A DNA stretch of 64,000 nucleotides from Luteimonas terrae (lineage in GTDB: Bacteria > Pseudomonadota > Gammaproteobacteria > Xanthomonadales > Xanthomonadaceae): positions 1,116,001 through 1,180,000 of the forward strand of contig NZ_SMTG01000002.1 of NCBI RefSeq assembly GCF_004358165.1, in the 5' to 3' direction. Of this stretch, positions 17,501-26,177 are shown in pieces. Both the position numbers and the translations under genes were made by a program. The notes under the pieces are model-generated. The model was not told the origin of the DNA. It saw only the letters and a program-made list of their open reading frames with translations, and ran no database searches. Positions within the stretch are counted from its first letter, which is position 1. Each line of letters opens with the position of its first letter.

Positions 17501-20500
17501 ATGCCCCACGCCGTCCCCGCTCCGCCCCTGCCCTCCACCGGTCATGCACGCGCCTGGTGGCGCGCGCCGGCCAGTCGCAGCGCCCTGGCGTGGGCGGTGC
17601 TGCAGGCGGCGCGAGCGCACGCGGGTCCGCTGCTGCTGGTCGCGCGCGACAACCACGGCGCTCACCAGCTCGAACACGACCTGCGCACGCTCGGCGGCGA
17701 TGATTCCGATCTGCCCGTCGTGCCGTTCCCCGACTGGGAAACCCTGCCCTACGACCGCTTCAGTCCCCATCCGGACATCGTCTCGCAGCGACTGGCCGCG
17801 CTGCATCGCCTGCCGTCTCTGAAGCGCGGCATCGTCGTGGTGCCGGTGCAGACCCTGATGCAGCGCCTCGCGCCGGTGAAGCACATCGCCGGCAGCAGTT
17901 TCGACCTCAAGGTCGGGCAGACGCTCGATCTCGATGCCGAGAAGCGGCGCCTGGAAGCGGCGGGCTACGCGCACGTGCCGCAGGTCCACGACCCCGGCGA
18001 TTTCGCCGTGCGCGGCGGCCTGCTCGACGTCTACCCGATGGGCGCCGACCAGCCCTACCGGATCGAACTGTTCGACGACGCGATCGAAACCATCCGCGCC
18101 TTCGATCCCGAGTCCCAGCGCTCGCTCGACAAGATCGAGGCCTTGCGCCTGCTGCCCGGGCGCGAGGTGCCGCTCGACGACGCGTCGACCACGCGCGCGA
18201 TGGATGCGCTGCGCGAGCGTTTCGACATCGACACCCGCCGCAGCGGTCTGTACCAGGACCTCAAGGCCGGCGCGACGCCGGCCGGCATCGAGTACTACCT
18301 GCCACTGTTCTTCGAAACGCCGCGCCGTGCGCTGGCCGAGCGCGATGCCGCGGCGACCGCCACCGCGACGCTGTTCGACTACCTGCCGGCCAATGCCCTG
18401 CCGGTGATCGATGCCGGCACGACGGCCTGCAGCGACCAGTTCTGGGACCAGATCGCCCACCGTTACGACCAGCTGCGCCACGACATCGAACGCCCGCTGT
18501 TGTCGCCGGCCGAGCTCTGGCTGCCGCCGGACACGCTGCGCGAACGCTTGAACCAGGGCGTGCGCATCGAGGTCTGCGATGCGACGCATCCGCGCTTCGA
18601 GCAGGCCGGCAAGCTCGGCGAACAACCCGCGCCCGACCTCCCCGTCGCCGCGCGCGAGCAGTCCGCCGGCGCGGCTCTGTCGTCGTTCCTCGGCAGCTAT
18701 CCGGGCCGCGTGCTCGTCGCCGCCGACACCGCCGGCCGCCGTGAAGCCTTGCTGGAGGTGCTGCACGCCGCTGACCTGCGGCCGACCGTGCTGCAGGATT
18801 TCACCGGCTTCGTCACCGGCGACACGCGCTTCGCGATCGCGGTGGCGCCGCTGGAGGACGGTTTCGCGCTGGACGTGCCGCAGGTCACGGTGCTCACCGA
18901 GCGCCAGCTGTTCCCCGACCGCGCCGCGCAGCCGCGGCGCCGCAGCAAGCGCGCGGGCCGCGATCCGGACACGATCATCCGCGACCTCGGCGAGCTCAGC
19001 GAGGGGTCTCCGATCGTCCACGAAGACCACGGTGTCGGCCGCTATCGCGGGCTGATCGTGCTCGAGGCAGGCGGCCAGCCCGGCGAATACCTCGACATCG
19101 AATATGCCAAGGGCGATCGCCTGTACGTGCCGGTCGCGCAACTGCATCTCGTCAACCGCTACTCGGGCGCGTCGCCGGAAACCGCGCCGTTGCATTCGCT
19201 CGGCGGCGAGGCCTGGACCAAGGCCAAGAAGAAGGCTGCCGACAAGGTCCGCGATGTCGCCGCCGAACTGCTGGAGATCCAGGCCAAGCGCCAGGCGCGC
19301 GCCGGCCTGGCGCTGGAAGTCGACCGCGCGATGTACGAGCCGTTCGCGGCGGCGTTCCCGTTCGAGGAAACGCCCGACCAGCACGCCGCGATCGAGGCGG
19401 TGATCCGCGACCTGGCCAGCAGCCAGCCGATGGACCGGGTGGTCTGCGGCGACGTCGGCTTCGGCAAGACCGAGGTCGCGGTGCGCGCGGCCTTCGTCGC
19501 CGCGGCTGCCGGCAAGCAGGTCGCCGTGCTGGTGCCGACGACGCTGCTGGCCGAGCAGCACTTCCGCAACTTCAGCGACCGCTTCGCCGACTGGCCGCTG
19601 CGCGTGGAAGTGCTCTCGCGCTTCAAGAGCACGAAGGAGATTTCGGCGGCACTCGACAAGGTCGCCGAGGGGCAGATCGACGTCATCGTCGGCACCCACC
19701 GCCTGCTGCAGAAGGACGTGCGCTTCAAGGAACTGGGCCTGGTCATCGTCGACGAGGAGCAGCGTTTCGGCGTGCGCCAGAAGGAGGCGCTGAAGGCGCT
19801 GCGCGCGAACGTGCATCTGCTGACCCTGACCGCGACGCCGATCCCGCGCACGCTCAACATGGCCATGGCCGGCCTGCGCGACCTGTCGATCATCGCGACG
19901 CCGCCGGCGCATCGCCTCGCGGTGCAGACCTTCGTCGTGCCCTGGGACGACGCGCAGCTGCGCGAGGCCTTCCAGCGCGAACTCAGCCGCGGCGGCCAGG
20001 TCTACTTCCTGCACAACGACGTCGAGAGCATCGGCCGCATGCAGCGGCAGTTGCAGGAACTGGTGCCCGATGCGCGCATCGGCATCGCCCACGGGCAGAT
20101 GCCCGAGCGCGAGCTGGAGCGCGTGATGCTCGACTTCCACAAGCAGCGCTTCAACGTGCTGCTGTGCTCGACGATCATCGAGTCGGGCATCGATATTCCG
20201 AACGCCAACACCATCATCATCAACCGCGCCGACAAGTTCGGCCTCGCGCAGTTGCACCAGCTGCGCGGCCGCGTCGGTCGCTCGCATCACCGCGCCTACG
20301 CCTATCTGGTCACGCCCGACCAGCGCAGCATCACCAGCGATGCGAAGAAGCGGCTGGAAGCCATCGCATCGATGGACGAGCTGGGCGCCGGCTTCACCCT
20401 GTCGACCCACGACCTGGAGATCCGCGGCGCCGGCGAACTGCTCGGCGAAGGCCAGAGCGGCCAGATGGCCGAGGTCGGCTTCAGCCTCTACACCGAACTG

Positions 20501-21013
20501 CTGGAACGCGCGGTGCGCAGCATCCGCCAGGGCAAGCTGCCGGACGTCGACGAAGTGGAGGCGCGTGGCGCCGATGTCGAATTGCACGTGCCTGCGCTGA
20601 TTCCCGAGGACTACCTGCCCGACGTGCACACGCGCCTGATGCTCTACAAGCGCGTCAGCGGTGCCCGGGATGCCGACAAGCTGCGCGAACTGCAGGTGGA
20701 GATGATCGACCGCTTCGGGCTGCTGCCCGACCCGGCGAAGCACCTGTTCCAGATCGCCGATCTCAAGCTGCAGGCCACCGCGCTGGGCCTGCGCAAGCTC
20801 GACCTCGGCGAAGCCGGCGGCCGCGTGCAGTTCGTCGAGAAGCCGAAGGTCGACCCGATGGCGGTCATCCGCCTCGTGCAGGGACAGCCGCAGCGCTACC
20901 GCATGGACGGGCCGGACAAGTTGCGCATCACCCTGGACCTGCCCGATGCGGAGACCCGCATGCAGGCGGCGCGCGGCCTGCTGATCGCGCTGGCGCCCGC
21001 ACGCGCCGCGTGA
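17501..21013 (+). CDS. mfd: Transcription-repair coupling factor Mfd
   Basis: DNA translocase that removes RNA polymerase stalled at lesions and recruits UvrA. The 1170-residue product matches E. coli Mfd (1148). An N-terminal UvrB-homology region (about 1-400) includes FPDWETLPYDRFSPH. An RNA-polymerase-interacting domain follows (about 480-560, EDHGVGRYRGL). The RecG-like motor has Walker A GDVGFGKTEVA at about 650 and DEEQ at about 749. The C-terminal TRCF domain (from about 1010) includes IPEDYLPD. The ATG at 17501 has only a weak ribosome site. A possible -10 TAAACT lies at 17418. It converges on acvB with 27 bases between. Confidence 0.97.
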   Translation: MPHAVPAPPLPSTGHARAWWRAPASRSALAWAVLQAARAHAGPLLLVARDNHGAHQLEHDLRTLGGDDSDLPVVPFPDWETLPYDRFSPHPDIVSQRLAALHRLPSLKRGIVVVPVQTLMQRLAPVKHIAGSSFDLKVGQTLDLDAEKRRLEAAGYAHVPQVHDPGDFAVRGGLLDVYPMGADQPYRIELFDDAIETIRAFDPESQRSLDKIEALRLLPGREVPLDDASTTRAMDALRERFDIDTRRSGLYQDLKAGATPAGIEYYLPLFFETPRRALAERDAAATATATLFDYLPANALPVIDAGTTACSDQFWDQIAHRYDQLRHDIERPLLSPAELWLPPDTLRERLNQGVRIEVCDATHPRFEQAGKLGEQPAPDLPVAAREQSAGAALSSFLGSYPGRVLVAADTAGRREALLEVLHAADLRPTVLQDFTGFVTGDTRFAIAVAPLEDGFALDVPQVTVLTERQLFPDRAAQPRRRSKRAGRDPDTIIRDLGELSEGSPIVHEDHGVGRYRGLIVLEAGGQPGEYLDIEYAKGDRLYVPVAQLHLVNRYSGASPETAPLHSLGGEAWTKAKKKAADKVRDVAAELLEIQAKRQARAGLALEVDRAMYEPFAAAFPFEETPDQHAAIEAVIRDLASSQPMDRVVCGDVGFGKTEVAVRAAFVAAAAGKQVAVLVPTTLLAEQHFRNFSDRFADWPLRVEVLSRFKSTKEISAALDKVAEGQIDVIVGTHRLLQKDVRFKELGLVIVDEEQRFGVRQKEALKALRANVHLLTLTATPIPRTLNMAMAGLRDLSIIATPPAHRLAVQTFVVPWDDAQLREAFQRELSRGGQVYFLHNDVESIGRMQRQLQELVPDARIGIAHGQMPERELERVMLDFHKQRFNVLLCSTIIESGIDIPNANTIIINRADKFGLAQLHQLRGRVGRSHHRAYAYLVTPDQRSITSDAKKRLEAIASMDELGAGFTLSTHDLEIRGAGELLGEGQSGQMAEVGFSLYTELLERAVRSIRQGKLPDVDEVEARGADVELHVPALIPEDYLPDVHTRLMLYKRVSGARDADKLRELQVEMIDRFGLLPDPAKHLFQIADLKLQATALGLRKLDLGEAGGRVQFVEKPKVDPMAVIRLVQGQPQRYRMDGPDKLRITLDLPDAETRMQAARGLLIALAPARAA

Positions 21014-21040
21014 CCGCGCGGCCCGCGTACGGCCGACGCG

Positions 21041-22399
21041 TCAGCGCGCAGCCCCGGCCACCTCGCCGGTGCTGCGCAGGATCAGATCGGCCAGCGCGGC
21101 GTAGTCGCCGCCGAAGTGGTGGCCACCGGGCAGCGTGCGCACGGTAACGTGGCCCGGCGGCAGCCTGGCGCAGGTCGCGTCACTGTCGCCCTCGCCTTCG
21201 ATGCACAAGGTGTGGTCGGCCGACAGGCGCAGGACTTCCGGCGCGATCTCCAGCGCGTCGTCGTCCCCGGCCGAGATCCAGTTGCCGACGTGGAACTCGA
21301 AGGATGCGCGCTTGCCCAGCCCCATCAGCACCGTGTGCGCGACGGTCGCGCGGGTCGCCGCCGGCAGCCGGTTGACCGCGAACGGCAGCACATCGGCGCC
21401 CTGCGAGTACCCGATCAGCAGCACGCGCGGACGCTGCCAACGCGCGGCGTAGGTGCGCACCACGCGGTCCAGATCGCCGGCGAGGCCGTCGGGCGTCCGC
21501 GCCGACCAGAAGTAGCGCAGCGAGTCGAAGCCGACGACCGGGATGCCGCGCGCGGCCAGCGCACCGGCGACCTCGGCATCCAGTCCCGCCCAGCCGCCGT
21601 CGCCACTGAGCAGCACGGCGAACACGGGTTGCGCGGCGCCGGTCGCCGGGACTTCGACCAGCGGCAGATCGCGAACGTCGGCCGGCGGCGGCGCGGGCTG
21701 CGTGCGCGCCGAGGCGGTGGCGAGTGCACGCACCGCGGCGACCAGCGGGGCGATCGCATCGCCATGCCCGCGCACCGCCGCGCCCGATGTCCCACCCGCG
21801 AAGGCCTGCAACGCGGGCAGCGCCCGCGCATCGCCCAATGCCAGCCACGGCGTCTGGAGCGCCGGCACCGCCTGCAGCGTCACGACCTTCGGCAACGGCG
21901 TCTGCGCGGCGAACAGCGTGCCCGCGCCCTTGCACGGTGGTTTTCCGAGCGCCAGCGTCGACAGCGGCCCAAGCGTGATCACGCCGGCGAAGACGCCGCG
22001 ATCGGCCTGGGCCGCCATCGCGTAGACGATCGCCGCGCCGCCCCCCTGCCCCACCAGCACCGGCGGACGGTAATCGGGCAGTCGCGCATAGCCCTGCAGC
22101 CAGTGCGAGAGGTTCTCGAGGTCGCCGTCGGGGAATGCGCAAGGGCCGGTGTCCTTCGCGAACGCGGCCTGCAGACGCGCCACGTCGATCGCCGCGACCA
22201 GTGCGCCGTCCCGCGCCAGCGCCTGCGCCTGAGCAACCGCAGGCTTGTCGCCTGCGCCGAGCAGCAGCACGGTATGCGTCGCCGCCTTCGCCGGGCGCGT
22301 CACCGCGATGTCCTGGAAAAACCCGTGGCTGACGCGCTCCTGCGCGGCCACCGGCATCGCGATCAGCAGCGCGCACACGCAGGTCCAGAGTCGTCTCAT
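21041..22399 (-). CDS. acvB: AcvB/VirJ-family periplasmic hydrolase
   Basis: The 452-residue product has a signal peptide (hydrophobic 5-16, then AAQ) and a C-terminal VirJ domain with SGDGGWAGLD, DSLRYFWSARTPDG and the nucleophile elbow GYSQGAD (Ser at about residue 330). The N-terminal half is a second, diverged alpha/beta-hydrolase-like region. In Agrobacterium and Rhizobium, AcvB/AtvA hydrolyses lysyl-phosphatidylglycerol and lies next to the mprF homologue lpiA. Here its ATG overlaps the mprF stop, the same arrangement. Inference: it removes amino acids from aminoacyl-phosphatidylglycerol, balancing MprF. Confidence 0.87.
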   Translation of the reverse strand: MRRLWTCVCALLIAMPVAAQERVSHGFFQDIAVTRPAKAATHTVLLLGAGDKPAVAQAQALARDGALVAAIDVARLQAAFAKDTGPCAFPDGDLENLSHWLQGYARLPDYRPPVLVGQGGGAAIVYAMAAQADRGVFAGVITLGPLSTLALGKPPCKGAGTLFAAQTPLPKVVTLQAVPALQTPWLALGDARALPALQAFAGGTSGAAVRGHGDAIAPLVAAVRALATASARTQPAPPPADVRDLPLVEVPATGAAQPVFAVLLSGDGGWAGLDAEVAGALAARGIPVVGFDSLRYFWSARTPDGLAGDLDRVVRTYAARWQRPRVLLIGYSQGADVLPFAVNRLPAATRATVAHTVLMGLGKRASFEFHVGNWISAGDDDALEIAPEVLRLSADHTLCIEGEGDSDATCARLPPGHVTVRTLPGGHHFGGDYAALADLILRSTGEVAGAAR

Positions 22400-24975
22400 T
22401 TCGTCAGTACTCCCCGATAGCCACCCGCGACCAGCGCCGCCGCATCGGCCAGCACCAGCAGTGGCGCGACGCCGCCCGGCGATGCCAGATAACGCGCCTG
22501 CCAGTGCGGATCGAACTTGTCCTTGAACGCGCGCAGGCCGCGGAAGTTGTAGAACTGCTCACCGCGCGCGAACAGCAGCCGTCCCATGCGATGCCAGTTC
22601 GGTGCCAGCGCATGCGCGGCCATGCCCGACAGCGGCGCCATGCCGAGGCCGAACTGCACGTAGCCGGCCGCGGCAAGATGCTGCAACAGCCGTGCGAACA
22701 GGAAATCCATCGCGCCGGAGGGCGCGTCGGGCACGTGCCGCATCAGATCGATGCTGGCCTCGGCATCGCCACGCGCGGGATCGCCGGCCACCAGCAGGCT
22801 CGCGAACGCAACGATGCGATCGCCATCTCGCACCACCGCAACGGGGTTGCGCGCGATGTAGTCGGCATCGAACGCACCGATCGAGAAACGCTTCTCCGCT
22901 GCGCGATGCTCGCCGAGCCAGGCATCGGACACGGCGCGCAAGGCCGGTACCAGGGCGGGCACGTCGGCGATATCGACGATCGCGAAGGTCAGGCCTTCGC
23001 GCTCGGCCCGGTTCACCGCGGTACGCAGATTGCCGCGCCGCTTGCCCTGCAGCGAGAACCCGGCCAGCGGCACGCTCGCGTACTCGCCGAGCTTGAACAG
23101 CCGCAGACCCGCGTCGAGATACAGCGGCAGCGCATCCTGGCCGACCTGGTAGAAACAGCCGCGCGCGCCGGCGTCGCGGGCGAGTTCAAGGAAGCGCCAG
23201 ACCAGCTCCGGCCAGGAGTCGCGCGGGCCGACGGGGTCGAACAGCGCGATCCACGAGCGGCCCTGGCGGCCGTACATCAGGAACGCATCGCCCGTCTCGG
23301 AGAACAGCAGATGCTTGTCGCCTGTGAGCACCAGGCCCGCATCGGCCTGCGACTGCGTGCGCAGGATCGCCTGCGCCTGCGCGAGCTGTGCGGCGTCGGG
23401 CAAGGGCGGCGCGGGCATGCCCGGACGCACGAGCTGGCGCAATGCCAGCACCAGCGCGACGACCGCCACGGCGACCATCGCGCGCAGCGAGCGCGGCGCC
23501 TCGCCCGACACCGCGAACTGCCACCACAGCTGGTGCGCGTAGGCGACGTCGCGATACGCGAAGAACAGCAGCCCGGTCACCGCGATGCAGATCACCGCCA
23601 TCGCCAGCAGCCAGCCGCCGGTGAACGGCACCGCCAGCAGCGACGCGCGGCGCTTGAACGACCGGCGCGAGGCCAGCAGGGCGACCAGCAGCGCCGACAG
23701 CACCACCGCTTCGGTCAGCGCCAGGCCCTTGGGCAGGGCGAACAGCAGCGCCAGTGCCACCAGCACCACCGCCGCCCACCAGGCCGCGTCGAGCCGCCGC
23801 AGCAACGCCCGCGCGACGAACAGCAGCAGCACGCCGATGATCGAACTGAGGAAGTGCGCCGCCTCCACCAGCGGCAGTGGCAGCACCTGCAGCGTCTGCA
23901 GGGCGCGCCCGGTGGCCGGGATCGCACCGGAGACCAGCAGCATCACCGCGGCGACCAGCGTCGCCCCGGCCAGCACGCGCGGCGCCATGCCCGACAGGAA
24001 GCGTCGCGCCGGCGTGGCCAGCTGCCCGCTCTCGTGGGCGATCAACACCCCCAGCGCGATCAGCAACGGCAGCACGTAATAGACCAGCCGGTACAGCACC
24101 AGGGCGCCGGCCAGCTCGCCCGCCGGCACGCTGCTGCCGAGCGCGACCAGCATCACCGCTTCGAACACGCCCAGGCCGCCGGGCACGTGACTGATCACAC
24201 CGATGACGACCGCTGCCGCATAGAAGCCGAGGAAGGTCGCGAAGCCCACGGCGCCTTCGGGCAACAGCAGCCACAGGACCGCGGCAGCGGCGGTGATGTC
24301 GAGCACCGACAGCGCCAGTTGCGTCCATGCCAGTCGCGGCGACGGCAGGCGCAGGCGGCCCATGCGGCCACGCACCTGGCACAGCACCAGCACCAGCAGC
24401 ACCGCACCCATCGCGACCGCGCCGCACGCGGCGACCGCCCAGGCCGGCAGGCGCAACAACGGCGCGAGCGCGGTCGCGTCCCACCACAGGCCCGCACCGC
24501 CGACCGCGCAGGCGCCCAGGCCGAAGACCAGCGCGTTGAAGACGATCGCGCGCGAAACGACCGCAGGCTCCACGCCGGCCGCGCCGTAGAGCCGCATCCG
24601 CACCGCGCCACCGGTGAACACGCCCAGCCCGATCGTATTGCTCAGTGCGTAGGCCACGCAGGCGGTCTTGGCGATGGTGCGCGCGGGCACGCGCGCGCCG
24701 ACGTAGCGCAGCGAACTGGCGTCGTATCCGACCAGCGCGGCGAAGCTGACGGCCGTCGCCAGCGCCGCCAGCGCGATGCGCGACGCAGGCGTGGCCTCGA
24801 TCGCGGCGACGATGTCCTGGTAGCGCAGCTCGTGCCAGAAGCCACGCAGCGCGACGACCAGCAGAGTGCCGATGGCGAGGACACCGAGGCCGATCACGAT
24901 CGGGCGCAGCGTGTCTGCATGCGCGAGCACGCGCGCGGTCAGAGCCTGCAGCGAACGCCGGAACGACACCGCCAT
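22396..24975 (-). CDS. mprF: Phosphatidylglycerol lysyltransferase MprF
   Basis: Transfers an amino acid (usually lysine) from aminoacyl-tRNA to phosphatidylglycerol and flips the product, lowering surface charge and raising resistance to cationic peptides. The 859-residue product has about 14 hydrophobic segments (about 25-520, including GVFTGGAVRMRLYG and SHVPGGLGVFEAVM) and a C-terminal soluble DUF2156/GNAT-like domain (about 550-850, with WIALFDPVGP and FYNFRGLRAFKDKF). The start at 24975 has GAGGGG about 6 bases upstream. It is the first gene of mprF-acvB, divergent from a GNAT gene. Confidence 0.92.
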   Translation of the reverse strand: MAVSFRRSLQALTARVLAHADTLRPIVIGLGVLAIGTLLVVALRGFWHELRYQDIVAAIEATPASRIALAALATAVSFAALVGYDASSLRYVGARVPARTIAKTACVAYALSNTIGLGVFTGGAVRMRLYGAAGVEPAVVSRAIVFNALVFGLGACAVGGAGLWWDATALAPLLRLPAWAVAACGAVAMGAVLLVLVLCQVRGRMGRLRLPSPRLAWTQLALSVLDITAAAAVLWLLLPEGAVGFATFLGFYAAAVVIGVISHVPGGLGVFEAVMLVALGSSVPAGELAGALVLYRLVYYVLPLLIALGVLIAHESGQLATPARRFLSGMAPRVLAGATLVAAVMLLVSGAIPATGRALQTLQVLPLPLVEAAHFLSSIIGVLLLFVARALLRRLDAAWWAAVVLVALALLFALPKGLALTEAVVLSALLVALLASRRSFKRRASLLAVPFTGGWLLAMAVICIAVTGLLFFAYRDVAYAHQLWWQFAVSGEAPRSLRAMVAVAVVALVLALRQLVRPGMPAPPLPDAAQLAQAQAILRTQSQADAGLVLTGDKHLLFSETGDAFLMYGRQGRSWIALFDPVGPRDSWPELVWRFLELARDAGARGCFYQVGQDALPLYLDAGLRLFKLGEYASVPLAGFSLQGKRRGNLRTAVNRAEREGLTFAIVDIADVPALVPALRAVSDAWLGEHRAAEKRFSIGAFDADYIARNPVAVVRDGDRIVAFASLLVAGDPARGDAEASIDLMRHVPDAPSGAMDFLFARLLQHLAAAGYVQFGLGMAPLSGMAAHALAPNWHRMGRLLFARGEQFYNFRGLRAFKDKFDPHWQARYLASPGGVAPLLVLADAAALVAGGYRGVLTK

Positions 24976-25078
24976 GCGAACCCCTCGCCTGCGTCCGCCC
25001 GATTGCGGACGCGATGGCGGCGGAGCATACACCTGCGGCGCCCGGGCGGTGTCGCTGTCAGCCCGGCTCGCGGCCCAC

Positions 25079-25084
25079 TAGACT
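25079..25084 (+). promoter_or_regulatory. Candidate -10 for a leaderless GNAT transcript
   Basis: TAGACT ends 6 bases before the ATG at 25091. It is the same hexamer and nearly the same spacing as before phoR, with no Shine-Dalgarno sequence. A CTGTCA at 25055 could act as a poor -35. Confidence 0.4.
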
Positions 25085-25090
25085 TCTGCG

Positions 25091-25609
25091 ATGCACACGA
25101 GCTCCAGGGACCTGACGATTCGCGAATGCGGTGCTACCGAGACCGCAGCGCGCGATGCCCTGATCACCCGCGCGTTTCGCGATGCGCCGCACGCAGATGG
25201 GACGGAGGCGGCGATTGCCGCAGCGCTGGAGGCACGCGGCAAGGCGTCGGTCTCGCTGCTGGCCTTGCATGCCGGAGTGGTGGTCGGCTGTGTGCTGACC
25301 TCACCGGTGACCCTGTCCGATGGCACGCCCGGCTGGCACGGACTCGGACCGATCGCGGTCGAGCCGGCCCTGCAGCAACAGGGCATCGGCATCGCGCTGA
25401 TGGAGGCGGCTTTGGCGCGCCTGCGGGCGATCGGCGCGGCCGGCTGCGTGCTGCTCGGCGATCCGGCGTACTACGCGCGCTTCGGTTTCATCACCGACCC
25501 GCGACTGCAGCTGCCCGGCGTGCCGCCCGGATACTTCCAGTGCCTGTCCTTCGGCGCTGCGATACCGACGGCCGAGGTGCGTTACGACGCGGCCTTCGAC
25601 GCCGGCTGA
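25091..25609 (+). CDS. GNAT-family N-acetyltransferase (YhbS-like)
   Basis: The 172-residue product matches the YhbS group of putative acetyltransferases: LTIRECGATETAARDALITRAF, a HGLGPIAVEPALQQQGIGIALM acetyl-CoA loop (Q-x-x-G-I-G), then VLLGDPAYYARFGF, which is highly typical of this group. The substrate is not established for the family. Stand-alone gene between mprF (divergent) and a NUDIX gene (convergent, 16 bases away). Probably transcribed without a leader. Confidence 0.85.
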   Translation: MHTSSRDLTIRECGATETAARDALITRAFRDAPHADGTEAAIAAALEARGKASVSLLALHAGVVVGCVLTSPVTLSDGTPGWHGLGPIAVEPALQQQGIGIALMEAALARLRAIGAAGCVLLGDPAYYARFGFITDPRLQLPGVPPGYFQCLSFGAAIPTAEVRYDAAFDAG

Positions 25610-25625
25610 GTGCCCTGCTGCCCGC

Positions 25626-26114
25626 TCAAAGCCGCGAGAACGACCAGGACTGCATGCGCCCGTCGCGATACGGCATCACGCCGTGGAATGCGCGCGCATC
25701 GTCATCGAACACCAGTGGCAGGAACTGGCGGTCGCCTTCCCACAGCGGCAGTTCGAGGATGCGGTCGACGTCGACCCACTCCAGCGTGCCTTCCGGATTG
25801 GAGGTCATCGGCGTGCCGCTCCAGCCGTCGATCACGAACAGGAAGCCCAGCCAGTCCTCGCCGTGCTTGCCGAAGCCCGGCCAGCTGATCGTGCCACGCA
25901 GGGTCATCGCCTCGCAGGTGATGCCGGCCTCTTCCATGATCTCGCGGCGCATGCCGGCGACGACATCCTCGTCCGGCTCGACCTTGCCGCCGAGGCCGTT
26001 GTACTTGCCCAGGTGATGGTCGCCGGGCCGCGCGTTGCGATGGATCATCAGCACCTGGCGACGATCGGGCGAGAGCACGTAGCCCAACGTGGCGACGATC
26101 GGGGTATAGGGCAT
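25626..26114 (-). CDS. NUDIX hydrolase (8-oxo-dGTP diphosphatase-like)
   Basis: Hydrolyses a nucleoside diphosphate linked to another group. The 162-residue product has the complete NUDIX box G-x5-E-x7-REIMEEAGI (GLGGKVEPDEDVVAGMRREIMEEAGI spans about residues 40-65). The opening TLGYVLSPDRRQVLMIHRN and the LGKYNGLGGK segment resemble MTH1/MutT-type 8-oxo-dGTPases. A possible -10 TACAAT lies on the minus strand at 26144-26149. It is 63 bases upstream of the hybrid kinase 3' end, in the same direction. Confidence 0.87.
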   Translation of the reverse strand: MPYTPIVATLGYVLSPDRRQVLMIHRNARPGDHHLGKYNGLGGKVEPDEDVVAGMRREIMEEAGITCEAMTLRGTISWPGFGKHGEDWLGFLFVIDGWSGTPMTSNPEGTLEWVDVDRILELPLWEGDRQFLPLVFDDDARAFHGVMPYRDGRMQSWSFSRL

Positions 26115-26177
26115 GCGCAGGTCCGGCGACGTGGAAGCCGGCCATTGTAGCGAGCCGCCGTGTGCGGCCCGGGGCCG

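Noticed and set aside
17417..20743. Very long open frame antisense to mfd (about 1100 codons), and similar ones opposite phoR (2759-4066), ppk (4777-6219), mprF (22504-26016) and the TonB receptor region (28398-31967, 29536-33384)
   Set aside because: High GC leaves few stop codons on the opposite strand. The sense genes carry complete family motifs; the antisense products are low-complexity, rich in Arg, Gln, His and Val, and lack recognisable domains.
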